The notes under the pieces are model-generated. The model was given only the letters and a program-made list of their open reading frames with translations. It was not told the DNA's origin and ran no database searches. Below, piece after piece: positions 24,574-32,834 of a stretch of DNA of 34,484 nucleotides. The DNA lies in the IMG/VR virus record IMGVR_UViG_3300037246_000813, positions 1-34,484 of that record; one strand, 5' to 3'. Both the position numbers and the translations under genes were made by a program. Origin of the DNA: a virus. Every line of letters starts with the position of its first letter. Position 1 is the stretch's first letter.

Positions 24574-24664
24574 TTTCGGGAAGGGGCCGAACCTGGTAGG
24601 CAGGGGTGAGAGCCCGGCGGGGGCGTTGCGAGACTACGACGAACAATGGATGGGAGTCAAATGA
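24395..24664 (+). CDS. Small hypothetical protein, start uncertain
   Basis: Up to 89 residues. The C-terminal part is convincing, with a helix (ELDRLRLKRERTLLYQAKME), then LLFHDGVSWIAKADFG and a last helix (GALRDYDEQWMG), and it couples to the next gene by ATGA. The start is not clear: the ATG at 24395 includes the helix but has no ribosome binding site, the ATG at 24500 gives 54 residues. It overlaps the C-terminal low-complexity part of the preceding gene in another frame; one of the two overlapping segments may be non-coding. Confidence 0.42.
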   Translation: MGQNTTQSSVTSLQSERELDRLRLKRERTLLYQAKMEGAPHRIYNPLLFHDGVSWIAKADFGKGPNLVGRGESPAGALRDYDEQWMGVK

Positions 24665-25173
24665 GTGCAGTAGCATTAGTTCAGTTCTCTTCGGTGGACA
24701 TCGGGAAATTCCTGTCGCTTGGTCGTCAGGCATTGGACCGGAGCCTTGCGGAGTCAGCCGACGACGCCGGGCACGGCCCGCCGTTGCACCACATGCTTCT
24801 CGTCGCTGCCATGAAGGACGCGGGCGCCCGGTCGGCCACCGACATCACCCCCTACCTCAATTTGTTCCACGCGGGCTTCCTGATCGCCGCCGATGATTAC
24901 CATTGGGCCGAGATCCTAGAACTGGCCGGGATGCCGGGCCTCTTGGTGGAGAGCGCCCAACGTGGCCTGAGCCTTGGCTTCATCGCCGGGACACTCACGC
25001 AGTGGCAAGCCGCCATTCTGCGCGGGTGCCAGAGAGAGGTAAGTGTCGATGCCTGTGGCACTTACAACCGGATCTACACCGAGTTCAAGAACATCGGGAT
25101 CGCCGCCGCTTTCCGCCTGAAGTCGAAGCCCAACAATCAAAACGGCACATTCCTTTTGGAATATAGTCCTTGA
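24661..25173 (+). CDS. Conserved-type hypothetical protein
   Basis: A protein of 170 residues, coupled by ATGA. It is rich in helices, with ALDRSLAESADDAGHG, then MLLVAAMKDAGARSATDI, ITPYLNLFHAGFLIAADDYH and a C-terminal strand FRLKSKPNNQNGTFLLEYSP. No catalytic or metal-binding motif is visible. Its stop overlaps the -35 box of the next promoter, so it ends the transcription unit in practice. Confidence 0.48.
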   Translation: MSAVALVQFSSVDIGKFLSLGRQALDRSLAESADDAGHGPPLHHMLLVAAMKDAGARSATDITPYLNLFHAGFLIAADDYHWAEILELAGMPGLLVESAQRGLSLGFIAGTLTQWQAAILRGCQREVSVDACGTYNRIYTEFKNIGIAAAFRLKSKPNNQNGTFLLEYSP

Positions 25174-25198
25174 CAATCCACCTTCCGCGTGGTAGAAT
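25170..25198 (+). promoter_or_regulatory. Sigma70-type promoter of the SNF2 helicase gene
   Basis: TTGACA (25170-25175), 17 bases, TAGAAT (25193-25198). Six bases later is the ATG (25205), so the predicted transcription start falls on or beside it. The core matches that at 32800-32828 at most positions, including the spacer end CCTTCCGCGTGG. Confidence 0.85.
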
Positions 25199-25204
25199 TA
25201 AGAG

Positions 25205-27148
25205 ATGCAAGAAGCTATCAAGCTAATCACAAGCACGAGCCAAGGCACCCTAATCAAGGTGCCCGTAGTCATCGAGCGGATGGAGGATCGTATATTCTTC
25301 GTCAAGTCTCCCTTCGAGCTGAAGAACGAGATCAAGGCGATGCAGGGGTCTCGGTGGCACGGGTACGTCGATGGCGACAACCGCATGATGTGGTCGGTAG
25401 CTGATAGCACCCGCAACAACTTCCAGCTTGACTTCATGCAGGGCGGTAACCCTTACGCGAACTGGGACCAGCCGCTCCGGAACTGGGGCTACTCCCGTCC
25501 ACTGTACGACCATCAAAAGCTGATGGCCGACTGCTGCCTGACATACCACTATATGATCCTCGCGGCCGAGATGGGCGTCGGTAAAACCCTGGCCGGTATC
25601 GAGGTGCTTGAACAATCAGGTGTGCTTGATTGGTGGTGGGCTGGTCCCAAGTCTGCCCTCGCGGCCGTCGAGCGGGAGTTCATCAAGTGGGATCTGAAAG
25701 TCATGCCCCGCTTGCTGACGTACGACCGGCTTCGTATCGAGATCGAACGATGGGAGAAAGGTGCTCCCGCTCCGCAGGGTGTCGTCTTCGACGAGTCGAC
25801 CCGGCTGAAGACTGATAGCGCCAAACGAACCAAGGCCGCCCAGCATCTCGCCGATTGTATCCGAGCCGAGTATGGCTGGGATGGCTACGTCATCCTGATG
25901 TCCGGGCGCCCCTCTCCCAAGTCGCCGCTCAATTGGTGGGCACAGTGCGAAGTCTGCTATCCTGGCTTCCTCAAGGAAGGCTCGGCGAAGGCGTTCGAGT
26001 GGCGGCTGGGGATCTTCCAGAAACAGATGACCAACTCGGGTGAGTTCTTCAAGCGGGTGGCCTGGCGAGACGACGCGCGGAAGTGTAATGTGTGCGGCGA
26101 GTTCGCTGACCACAGCAGCCACGACATCGAGAACGACGACAACGGTCTGTTCGGTGAAAGCGGGGCCACCCACGTCTACGTGCCGTCGAAGAACGAGGTC
26201 GCCTATCTGTACGAGCGGCTTGGTGGTCTGGTTCTGCCGCTGGCGAAGAAAGACTGCCTCGACATCCCCGACAAGATTTATCGGGAAGTGATCCTGCCGC
26301 CCTCGTCCACGCTCAAGCGGGTGGCCAAGGCGTTGGCGAAGTCAGCCGTCTCCGTCATCCAAGGCCTGACGTGGCTACGCGAACTGTCCGACGGCTTCCA
26401 GTACCGTGAGAAGCAGGACGGCGATGAGCCCTGCCCGGTGTGTAAGGGTGAGGGCAGATGCGAGCAGTGGTTCGCGGTCGAGCGGGAAGACGACGACGGG
26501 CCGGTTGACGACAGTGTAGTCACCAACGCCCACGACGATGAAGCCGACCGATACGAACTGATTATGTCGGGGTGCAGCCGGTGTGTTGGCACGGGCCGCG
26601 TGCCTAAGATGGTGCGGGACACGAAACAGATCAAGACGCCGAAGGATCAGGCGGTGCGGGATCTCCTGGAAGAGAACGAAGACCAGGGGCGCATCGTGAT
26701 CTTCGCGGGCTTCCAAGGATCGATTGATCGGATCGTCAAAATCTGCCACTCGCAACAGTGGAACGTGGTCAAGGTCGACGGCCGTGGCTGGAAGGTCCAA
26801 CTGTGCAGCGGCGAGCGGACCCCGAACAAGACCAAGCCGCTCGATTACTGGGCTGACATGGACAACGAGCGGGTTGCCTTCGTGGCACACCCACAGTCTG
26901 GCGGCATGGGTCTGACCCTGACCGAGGCCTGCATGGCGGTCTTCTACTCCAATGATTTCTCCCCTGAATCCCGCTGGCAAGCTGAGGACCGAATCCACCG
27001 GCCGGGCATCGACGAGAACAAGGGAGCAACGATAGTCGACCTGTTCCACCTGGGGACCGATGTAAAAGTGCTGAACGTGTTACGCGACAACCGTCGCCTC
27101 GAACAAATGACCTTGACCGAATTTCAGGAGATGACTGACGATGATTAA
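25205..27148 (+). CDS. SNF2-type superfamily 2 DNA helicase/translocase
   Basis: A protein of 647 residues. Motifs in order: YDHQK (101-105), Walker A EMGVGKTL (122-129), VVFDEST (193-199; DEAH-like box), SGRP (233-236), the second RecA domain with SGGMGLTLTEA (565-575) and QAEDRIHRPG (592-601). The lobe boundary holds zinc-binding-like insertions: CNVC (294-297), CPVCKGEGRC (410-419) and CSRCVGTG (457-464), the last two in DnaJ-like CxxCxGxG spacing. Proteins of this type move on double-stranded DNA to remodel replication forks or displace proteins. The ATG at 25205 lies at the predicted mRNA start; a start further down would shorten the N terminus. Family call is secure. Confidence 0.9.
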   Translation: MQEAIKLITSTSQGTLIKVPVVIERMEDRIFFVKSPFELKNEIKAMQGSRWHGYVDGDNRMMWSVADSTRNNFQLDFMQGGNPYANWDQPLRNWGYSRPLYDHQKLMADCCLTYHYMILAAEMGVGKTLAGIEVLEQSGVLDWWWAGPKSALAAVEREFIKWDLKVMPRLLTYDRLRIEIERWEKGAPAPQGVVFDESTRLKTDSAKRTKAAQHLADCIRAEYGWDGYVILMSGRPSPKSPLNWWAQCEVCYPGFLKEGSAKAFEWRLGIFQKQMTNSGEFFKRVAWRDDARKCNVCGEFADHSSHDIENDDNGLFGESGATHVYVPSKNEVAYLYERLGGLVLPLAKKDCLDIPDKIYREVILPPSSTLKRVAKALAKSAVSVIQGLTWLRELSDGFQYREKQDGDEPCPVCKGEGRCEQWFAVEREDDDGPVDDSVVTNAHDDEADRYELIMSGCSRCVGTGRVPKMVRDTKQIKTPKDQAVRDLLEENEDQGRIVIFAGFQGSIDRIVKICHSQQWNVVKVDGRGWKVQLCSGERTPNKTKPLDYWADMDNERVAFVAHPQSGGMGLTLTEACMAVFYSNDFSPESRWQAEDRIHRPGIDENKGATIVDLFHLGTDVKVLNVLRDNRRLEQMTLTEFQEMTDDD

Positions 27149-27515
27149 CCCCCTTGCTGTGTTCGCTGTCGAGTCTGACATGGACTACTTCATTCCCACC
27201 GACAAAGTGGAGAACCTTGGACTCCAGTGGCTTCTGTACGAACTGTTCGTGGAGGAAGATGAAGAGCTTGGCATCGAAGAGGTGAGGGTCGCCGTGAAGG
27301 CCTCCCATGATGGCACTCTCTTCGACGTGCTCCTGAACGACATGTCGGTCGGGTACTTCGCGATCAAGGCGTACTGCCAGTGCGTGCCCGGCTTGAAGAT
27401 GCCAGCACTCCTCGCTTTCGGGGAAGAGGAGAATATCGCCTTGCCCGCCCTGCTTGACGATTCTGATTATGGCATCTACCTTGTCCCCATGTTCGGAGAG
27501 GCAGTCCCATGCTAG
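27141..27515 (+). CDS. Hypothetical acidic protein
   Basis: A protein of 124 residues overlapping the helicase stop by eight bases. It is acidic, with an EEDEELGIEEVRVAVKA segment, a strand pair (HDGTLFDVLLNDMSVGYFAIK) and a conserved-looking end (YGIYLVPMFGEAVPC). It has no known motif, but its size, charge and coupling to the helicase gene suggest an accessory factor. A DNA mimic is conceivable, though not supported by more than charge. Confidence 0.45.
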   Translation: MINPLAVFAVESDMDYFIPTDKVENLGLQWLLYELFVEEDEELGIEEVRVAVKASHDGTLFDVLLNDMSVGYFAIKAYCQCVPGLKMPALLAFGEEENIALPALLDDSDYGIYLVPMFGEAVPC

Positions 27516-27673
27516 TCACTGAACTTTTCGACGGCCTCAACGTCTCCGAGCCTGACAAGGAAGTGCTCATCGAGATCAACGGTGTTCAGCACGCCATTGA
27601 TGATGTCGAAGAGAACTCGCAAGCCGTCGTGCTGATCGTTGACACCGACCAAGAAGATCGAGATATGCGATGA
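27509..27673 (+). CDS. Small acidic hypothetical protein
   Basis: A 54-residue ORF that starts inside the end of the preceding gene (ATGCTAG) and ends in ATGA with the next. It has the form of a small beta protein (DKEVLIEINGVQHAIDDVEE, then VVLIVDTD). Tight coupling at both ends supports it as a real gene. Confidence 0.5.
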   Translation: MLVTELFDGLNVSEPDKEVLIEINGVQHAIDDVEENSQAVVLIVDTDQEDRDMR

Positions 27674-28848
27674 ACATTCAATGCCCCGCGTGCCAATCGG
27701 ACAACACCGCTCTCATGTTTGACATGGGCTCCCAGCCGATGTCCCTGGTAGAGTTGCAGTCCGACCCCATCAAGTCGTATAACACGCCGCTGTACCGGAT
27801 CGTGATGCGGATCTGTCGCAACTGTTCCCACGTTTACAACGCTGTGTTCAAGCCCCTCTTTGCACCCTACGAGGACATGGGCTGTCGCATGTATAATGCG
27901 GGCAGCAGTTGGCAGACCCACCTGCAAGGCGTGCGGGACATGCTCGCCCCCATCCTGTTGACTTCGGATGTGGTCGTGGAGATCGGTGCCGGGGACTGCG
28001 AGTTCCTCGCGTCCCTCGATACCCCTAGCATCCGGGTGGCTGTTGACCCGTGCGAGGCCGTCGAGCGAGCAGAAGAATATGGCATTCAGTATCATCGTTC
28101 CCCGTTCAGCTACAAGCACCACGTCCCCGAAGGCTTTCGCACAACCCTCCTGATGGCCCGCCACCTTCTGGAGCATCTCGACAAGCCCCGCGCCTTGATC
28201 GAAGAGATCGTCACCGAAGCGAAGAAACGCAACGGCGTGACCTACCTGTACTTGGAGGTGCCCAACTGCGAGGTCGCCCTGGAAAACACGCGGATCGAAG
28301 ACTGGACCTACGAGCACGCCCAGCACTTCACCATCCACAGTATGCGAGCCTTGCTTCGCAACAGTGGAATCGATCAATTCTCTGTCACGAAGCAGTACAA
28401 CGAAGAGGTGCTGTCAGTCGTCGCAAAGATCATTCCCGCTGAGTTCCACCCGACTGACTTGGATGTCGACACGGTGCTGTCCAACTATGCAGATGTGGAG
28501 CGGAGCATGGATGACGAGGCCGATCGGCTGTGGAGCCACCCCGGCGACTATGCGTACTGGGGTGGGGCTGGCAAGTCTGCCATGTTCATCAACCTGTTCA
28601 ACATCTCCCACCAAGCTTGTGTGGTAGACAGCCATGACGAGAAGTGGGGCCTGTGCGTCCCCGGCCGTTCCACGAAGATTTGCGACCCCGAGATCCTGAA
28701 AGAGTCCCCGCCCTGCTACATCGTCGCGACAACCTCGTGGCGGGCCAACGACATTCGCGACGAGATCAAGCGACGTGGCATCAAGTGCAAAGGACTTCTG
28801 AAGTTCGAGCAAGGCACATTAACGGAGGTCCCCCTTGAAGAAGACTAG
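27670..28848 (+). CDS. Sugar C-methyltransferase-like SAM-dependent enzyme
   Basis: A protein of 392 residues. Residues 5-52 carry two CxxC pairs (CPAC, CRNC), the zinc-binding N-terminal domain of NDP-hexose C-methyltransferases. Residues 102-113 (VVEIGAGDCEFL) form the SAM-binding loop and MARHLLEHLDKP (162-173) a typical later motif. DWTYEHAQHFT (211-221) matches the conserved catalytic Tyr/His-Glu-His region. Residues about 296-309 (YWGGAGKSAMFINL) match the C-terminal Rossmann domain. The domain order fits enzymes that methylate carbon of nucleotide-linked deoxysugars. It overlaps the start of a glycosyltransferase gene, which suggests that the two build or attach a modified sugar. The substrate is unknown. 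Confidence 0.82.
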   Translation: MNIQCPACQSDNTALMFDMGSQPMSLVELQSDPIKSYNTPLYRIVMRICRNCSHVYNAVFKPLFAPYEDMGCRMYNAGSSWQTHLQGVRDMLAPILLTSDVVVEIGAGDCEFLASLDTPSIRVAVDPCEAVERAEEYGIQYHRSPFSYKHHVPEGFRTTLLMARHLLEHLDKPRALIEEIVTEAKKRNGVTYLYLEVPNCEVALENTRIEDWTYEHAQHFTIHSMRALLRNSGIDQFSVTKQYNEEVLSVVAKIIPAEFHPTDLDVDTVLSNYADVERSMDDEADRLWSHPGDYAYWGGAGKSAMFINLFNISHQACVVDSHDEKWGLCVPGRSTKICDPEILKESPPCYIVATTSWRANDIRDEIKRRGIKCKGLLKFEQGTLTEVPLEED

Positions 28849-30721
28849 GACAAAGAAACGACAGAAGCAACTGGACGCGCGACGCAAAGTGCGACGAGCC
28901 CTCGCGCCTCTAGTGAAGCCCGCCGCATCCTCGCTGCTGAATATCCCTACTGGTAAGGGCATTCCATCCGTCGATCTCCCGGCGATGTACAAGGCCGTCG
29001 CGAACCGAGATCCCAAGGTGTGGCCTGCCATCTTGGAATACCTGGCCTACTTTCAGGACCACCACTACCGGCAGTTCGGCACCGACGCGATCATGCTCAT
29101 CAACGAGTTTGTCGCCGTGGTGTTCGCCGCCATGGCTATGAAGGACTTCACGCCAGAGAAGCAGGAGGCCGCCCATCTAGTGCAGATGGGTCACATCTTC
29201 CAACATCTGGTGGCCACCTCGTCATACCGAACCACCGATGCCCTCCTGGACTCCGTGCTCCCGATGCAGGGTAACGTGCCGAAGCTTCTCTTTCTCTTGA
29301 ATCCGAGATGTGAGATCCAGCCCAACCAATCGAAGCTGTTCGACGCCGACCCGTTCCTGTCGTCGATCTGGTTCCTGACCTACATGATGGGAATCTCGTC
29401 GCCGACAAAAGCGATCCAGAAGAACATGTACCGCCACCTCCACAACATGGATGAGCGGTTCGTGCCACCCCACCCGTCGGTCTCCGGCGTGTACTTCTCC
29501 TGCACGTATCACCATCCCGACAGTGCCCGGCGGGTCAAGAAGATCATCAACGGGGCGATCAAGAATAGTGGCGAGGCGCCGAAGTTCGTGAACACGCCTG
29601 ACAAGAACTCGATTGCGATCGTCACGAACAAGTGGCACCGCAACCATGCAGTCTACAAGTCAGCCTCTCCGCTCGTTGAACAGTTGAAGGGCAAGTACAA
29701 GCTGACGCTAGTGTGGACCGGCCCGCCGGATCAGGTTCCAGACACACGGGTCACCGACTACTTTGACAAAGTGGTTTACTGTCACTTCACCCCGGGGGCT
29801 GGCCTGACGATTCCGGAAGAGTTGCTCAACAATGATTTCCAGATGATCTACTTTCCCGACATCGGGATGACCGATGAGTCCATCTGGCTGTCGAACTTCC
29901 GCATGGCCCCGATCCAAGTGGTGGGTTATGGCCACCCCGATACCACGGGCGAGGGCAACGAGATCGACTACTTCATCGGCGGCACAGTTGAAAAGGATTC
30001 CACGTCGGCCTACGCCGAGACCATGGTCCTGCTCCCCGGCCTGGCTCAAGAGCCCGCGTGGCCGACGGCCGAGCGGAAGCACAACCACAACGATGACGAT
30101 GTGGTCCGCGTGAACTGCGTGTGGGGCCCCGACAAATACAACCACACCCTGTTGACCGTGCTGGCCGAGATCAACAAGCGTGTCGACCAGTACAAGACCG
30201 TGAAGCTGGAGTTCCACCTGTTCGCGAGCCCCGGCATCAACCGCTATGCCGCCTTGCCATCGTTTGTTCGTGACGTGACAGCCATGCTGCCGAACGCCGT
30301 GATCCACTCGGATCAAGAGTATTATGACTACATGGAGAACGCCGAGCAGCATGACTTCTCCCTGAACTCGTTCCCGTTCGGGTGCTACAACGTGCTGATC
30401 GAGAGCCTGTACATGGGGTTGCCTTTCCTCACGTTGATGGGCGAGCGGTTCTACAATCGGGCAGGCATGTGGTTGAACGATCAAGTGGGAATGTCGGAGA
30501 ACAACTTCGACGACCCACAGGAACTTATCAACAAGGCGGTCACGCTAATTACCGATGCGTCGGAATTGAAGCGGCAGCGCGACCACCTAGCATCCCTCGA
30601 CCTGAAGGAATGCCTCTTTACGCTGAAAGGTAACCATTTCTTAGAGGCAACCGAGTACATCATCGCCAACCACCCATTCACTGAAACGAAGATCATTGGA
30701 GAGAACAATGACGAAGCTTAG
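28835..30721 (+). CDS. OGT/SPINDLY-like glycosyltransferase (GT41 type)
   Basis: A protein of 628 residues. The start is TTG at 28835, supported by GGAGG (28824-28828) at six bases; the first ATG in frame would remove the basic N terminus. The N terminus (to 35) is strongly basic. Residues about 40-180 are helical and may be a degenerate repeat domain. The C-terminal half resembles OGT-type enzymes: MAPIQVVGYGHPDTTGEG (about 356-373), DYFIGGTVE, and NSFPFGCYNVLIESLYMGLP (about 510-529) with the usual 'P-x-x-T/N-x-x-E-x-L-x-x-G-x-P' pattern. It probably transfers a sugar from a nucleotide donor to a protein, likely a virion protein. The preceding methyltransferase may modify the sugar. Confidence 0.72.
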   Translation: MKKTRTKKRQKQLDARRKVRRALAPLVKPAASSLLNIPTGKGIPSVDLPAMYKAVANRDPKVWPAILEYLAYFQDHHYRQFGTDAIMLINEFVAVVFAAMAMKDFTPEKQEAAHLVQMGHIFQHLVATSSYRTTDALLDSVLPMQGNVPKLLFLLNPRCEIQPNQSKLFDADPFLSSIWFLTYMMGISSPTKAIQKNMYRHLHNMDERFVPPHPSVSGVYFSCTYHHPDSARRVKKIINGAIKNSGEAPKFVNTPDKNSIAIVTNKWHRNHAVYKSASPLVEQLKGKYKLTLVWTGPPDQVPDTRVTDYFDKVVYCHFTPGAGLTIPEELLNNDFQMIYFPDIGMTDESIWLSNFRMAPIQVVGYGHPDTTGEGNEIDYFIGGTVEKDSTSAYAETMVLLPGLAQEPAWPTAERKHNHNDDDVVRVNCVWGPDKYNHTLLTVLAEINKRVDQYKTVKLEFHLFASPGINRYAALPSFVRDVTAMLPNAVIHSDQEYYDYMENAEQHDFSLNSFPFGCYNVLIESLYMGLPFLTLMGERFYNRAGMWLNDQVGMSENNFDDPQELINKAVTLITDASELKRQRDHLASLDLKECLFTLKGNHFLEATEYIIANHPFTETKIIGENNDEA

Positions 30722-31973
30722 CAAGGATACAGTGGGAGAAGTCAAAGAACTTCTGTCAGAGAAGCAACTCACCCAAAAGCAGATCGGCACCAAGTTTGGC
30801 GTCAGCCGCTCGGTCATCAGCGACATCGCCTGTGGGCGGGTCCACAAGGATGTGCAGTCGAAGACGGAAGCCACCGAGGAAGAGTCTCTGATCTTCGGTT
30901 TGCAGTCCGAGATCACCCACCTTCGTGAGGAGCGCAACCTCGCCCGTCGGCAGTTGAAGCAGGCAGCCAAGAGTCATGGCTTGTTCCAAGCGATTGCCGA
31001 AGAGATGGAAACCCGCGTGACGCCGATGATCGCCCTGCCCAAGTCCCGCATCGTTCGCGCCGTCCCGGCCACCGTCGAGGAGCACCTTGTCCTGCACATC
31101 TCCGACGGCCACCACGATCAGGTCGTCACCCGCGATGACACGGGCGGGCTGGAGAAGTACGATTTCCCGATCAGTCTGTGCAGAGGCGAGCGTCTCGTCG
31201 ATTCGATCCTGAAGTGGACACAGCAGACTCTTGCACCCCAGTTCAAGTTCCCCTCGCTGACAGTGCTGGCGTACGGCGACCACACGTCGGGCGAGATCCA
31301 CGGGGCGGCCCAGCGGTCGTATTTCCGGAACTGCTTCAAGAACTGCCACGCCATTGGCCAGTTCCACGCCCTGATGTACCGCGACCTCGCCCCGTACTTC
31401 GAGCAGGTGAACATTGTGTACGTGCCGGGCAACCATGGTAGGAGATCAATGAAGAAGGACTATCACGGTGCGCACGACAACTGGGATTACCTGATCGCGA
31501 CGACGGCCATGCTGTACTGCCGCGACCTGGACAACGTGGACTTCACCATCCCGAACGCATTCTCAGCGAACATCGACATCGGCGGCGTCGGGTTCCATGT
31601 CTTCCATGGCGACGACGTGCGGAGTCAGTTGGGCATCCCCTGGTACGGGCTGGAGAAACGACGCCACCGTCTGATGGCTCTGGAGAACGTGCGGGAAGGC
31701 GTCCCGATCCGCTACTACTGTTGCGGTCACTTCCATCGTCCCGGCAGCACGACCGAAGTCAACGGCGAGATGCTCATCAATGGTGCGTGGCCTGCCACCG
31801 ACGCCTATGCGTACAACTCGCTGGCCGGGTTCACCGAGCCTAGCCAACTGTTGCATGGTGTCAACAAGAAGTACGGGATCACATGGAGGCTGCCCGTCAA
31901 GCTGCGATGCTCGTACGAGCACAAGGGACCGAAGCGTTACAAACTCGCCAACATGGACGACATTTCTATCTAG
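30708..31973 (+). CDS. HTH-metallophosphoesterase
   Basis: A protein of 421 residues from the ATG at 30708 with GGAGAG (30699-30704). Residues 1-48 form a helix-turn-helix (LTQKQIGTKFGVSRSVISDI). A coiled-coil-like linker (60-105) follows. Calcineurin-type motifs are complete: D133xH135 (ISDGHHD), GDH (190-192), GNHGR (241-245), H297/H300 in FHVFHGDD, and GHFH (340-343). It would bind two metals and hydrolyse phosphodiesters; the HTH suggests a DNA target or self-regulation. Such proteins are common in phages, with unknown substrate. The start overlaps the glycosyltransferase end by 14 bases. Confidence 0.82.
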   Translation: MTKLSKDTVGEVKELLSEKQLTQKQIGTKFGVSRSVISDIACGRVHKDVQSKTEATEEESLIFGLQSEITHLREERNLARRQLKQAAKSHGLFQAIAEEMETRVTPMIALPKSRIVRAVPATVEEHLVLHISDGHHDQVVTRDDTGGLEKYDFPISLCRGERLVDSILKWTQQTLAPQFKFPSLTVLAYGDHTSGEIHGAAQRSYFRNCFKNCHAIGQFHALMYRDLAPYFEQVNIVYVPGNHGRRSMKKDYHGAHDNWDYLIATTAMLYCRDLDNVDFTIPNAFSANIDIGGVGFHVFHGDDVRSQLGIPWYGLEKRRHRLMALENVREGVPIRYYCCGHFHRPGSTTEVNGEMLINGAWPATDAYAYNSLAGFTEPSQLLHGVNKKYGITWRLPVKLRCSYEHKGPKRYKLANMDDISI

Positions 31974-32020
31974 GAGCGACCGTCTTCTAGTTCTCTTTCT
32001 CTCTAATTTCAGGAGTCACA

Positions 32021-32743
32021 ATGTCAGCTATCATCGCCACCCTTCTAGCCAGTTCCAAGGTCGTCCCCCAGACCGGAGTTGGCCTTCGCGGTCAGAACCG
32101 CCACGCTTACGACGAGTTGGTTGCCCTTCAGGCAGCAGGTGATCCGACCATCGAGTCGCCCTATCTATTGGCCTCGGCCAACTCGGTCATGAGCGAGACC
32201 ACCAACGCCAGCGAGGGCAACATCACGGTCACGATGAACTTCCCGAAGTACGGCGTGGCCGTCACGACCGGCAACATCGCCTACGACGCTGCGGTCGCCA
32301 CGATCCAGACGGCTGTCGACGCCGCCTTGGCTGGTGAGGTCATCGTCGCGACGTACGTCGCCGACGACGTGAAGGTGTCCGGTGCTGGAGTCATGTCCGG
32401 CAACGCTATCACGGTCACAGCGAACGGCACCACGGTCAACGGGGCTGACATGGTCGTCACCACGGCTAACGTCGACCTGGACGCGATGGAGCAGACCGTT
32501 GTGGCTGGTGTGGTCGGGACGCAGAACCGCTCCGCTGAGGGCATCCTGGCCCTGTACGGTGCCGTGGCTCCCGCCTCGGTCCCCACTCCGCAGGGCTCGA
32601 CCCCCTCTGATGGTGACTACGAATTGGGCGGAAACCCGCTGTCCCTCAGCCCCGGCCTGCAAGACTTGCTGGTCCGCGAGGTCGAGATGGCCGAGGACCG
32701 CACCATCGGTGAGTTCATTCGCAGCGTTGTGGGTTGCGTGTAG
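32021..32743 (+). CDS. Structural-type protein of unknown role
   Basis: A protein of 240 residues with its own leader and AGGAG (32014-32018) ahead of the ATG. The middle (residues about 65-150) is a beta-rich Thr/Val/Gly/Ala domain (TVTMNFPKYGVAVTTGNIAY, then VADDVKVSGAGVMSGNAITV), similar in style to decoration or major virion proteins. Residues 200-215 are a Gly/Pro linker (NPLSLSPGLQDLL). It has no enzymatic motif, and it stands apart from the tail block between an enzyme gene and a terminator. A highly expressed virion or decoration protein is likely; no family name is claimed. Confidence 0.55.
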   Translation: MSAIIATLLASSKVVPQTGVGLRGQNRHAYDELVALQAAGDPTIESPYLLASANSVMSETTNASEGNITVTMNFPKYGVAVTTGNIAYDAAVATIQTAVDAALAGEVIVATYVADDVKVSGAGVMSGNAITVTANGTTVNGADMVVTTANVDLDAMEQTVVAGVVGTQNRSAEGILALYGAVAPASVPTPQGSTPSDGDYELGGNPLSLSPGLQDLLVREVEMAEDRTIGEFIRSVVGCV

Positions 32744-32757
32744 TCTCTCCAATGCTC

Positions 32758-32797
32758 GGCGGCAGTCCTACGGGGCTGCCGCCATTTTCTGCTTTTC
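32758..32797 (+). terminator. Rho-independent terminator
   Basis: GGCGGCAG (32758-32765) pairs perfectly with CTGCCGCC (32776-32783) around a 10-base loop, followed by ATTTTCTGCTTTT. It ends the structural-type gene and precedes the next promoter. Confidence 0.85.
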
Positions 32798-32799
32798 AC

Positions 32800-32828
32800 T
32801 TGACAGCCGCCCTTTCGCATGGTAGGAT
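32800..32828 (+). promoter_or_regulatory. Sigma70-type promoter of the small-gene chain
   Basis: TTGACA (32800-32805), 17 bases ending in CCTTTCGCATGG, TAGGAT (32823-32828), six bases, ATG (32835). It is a near-copy of the 25170 promoter in boxes, spacer and distance to the ATG. The predicted transcription start lies on the start codon. Confidence 0.85.
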
Positions 32829-32834
32829 TGAGGT

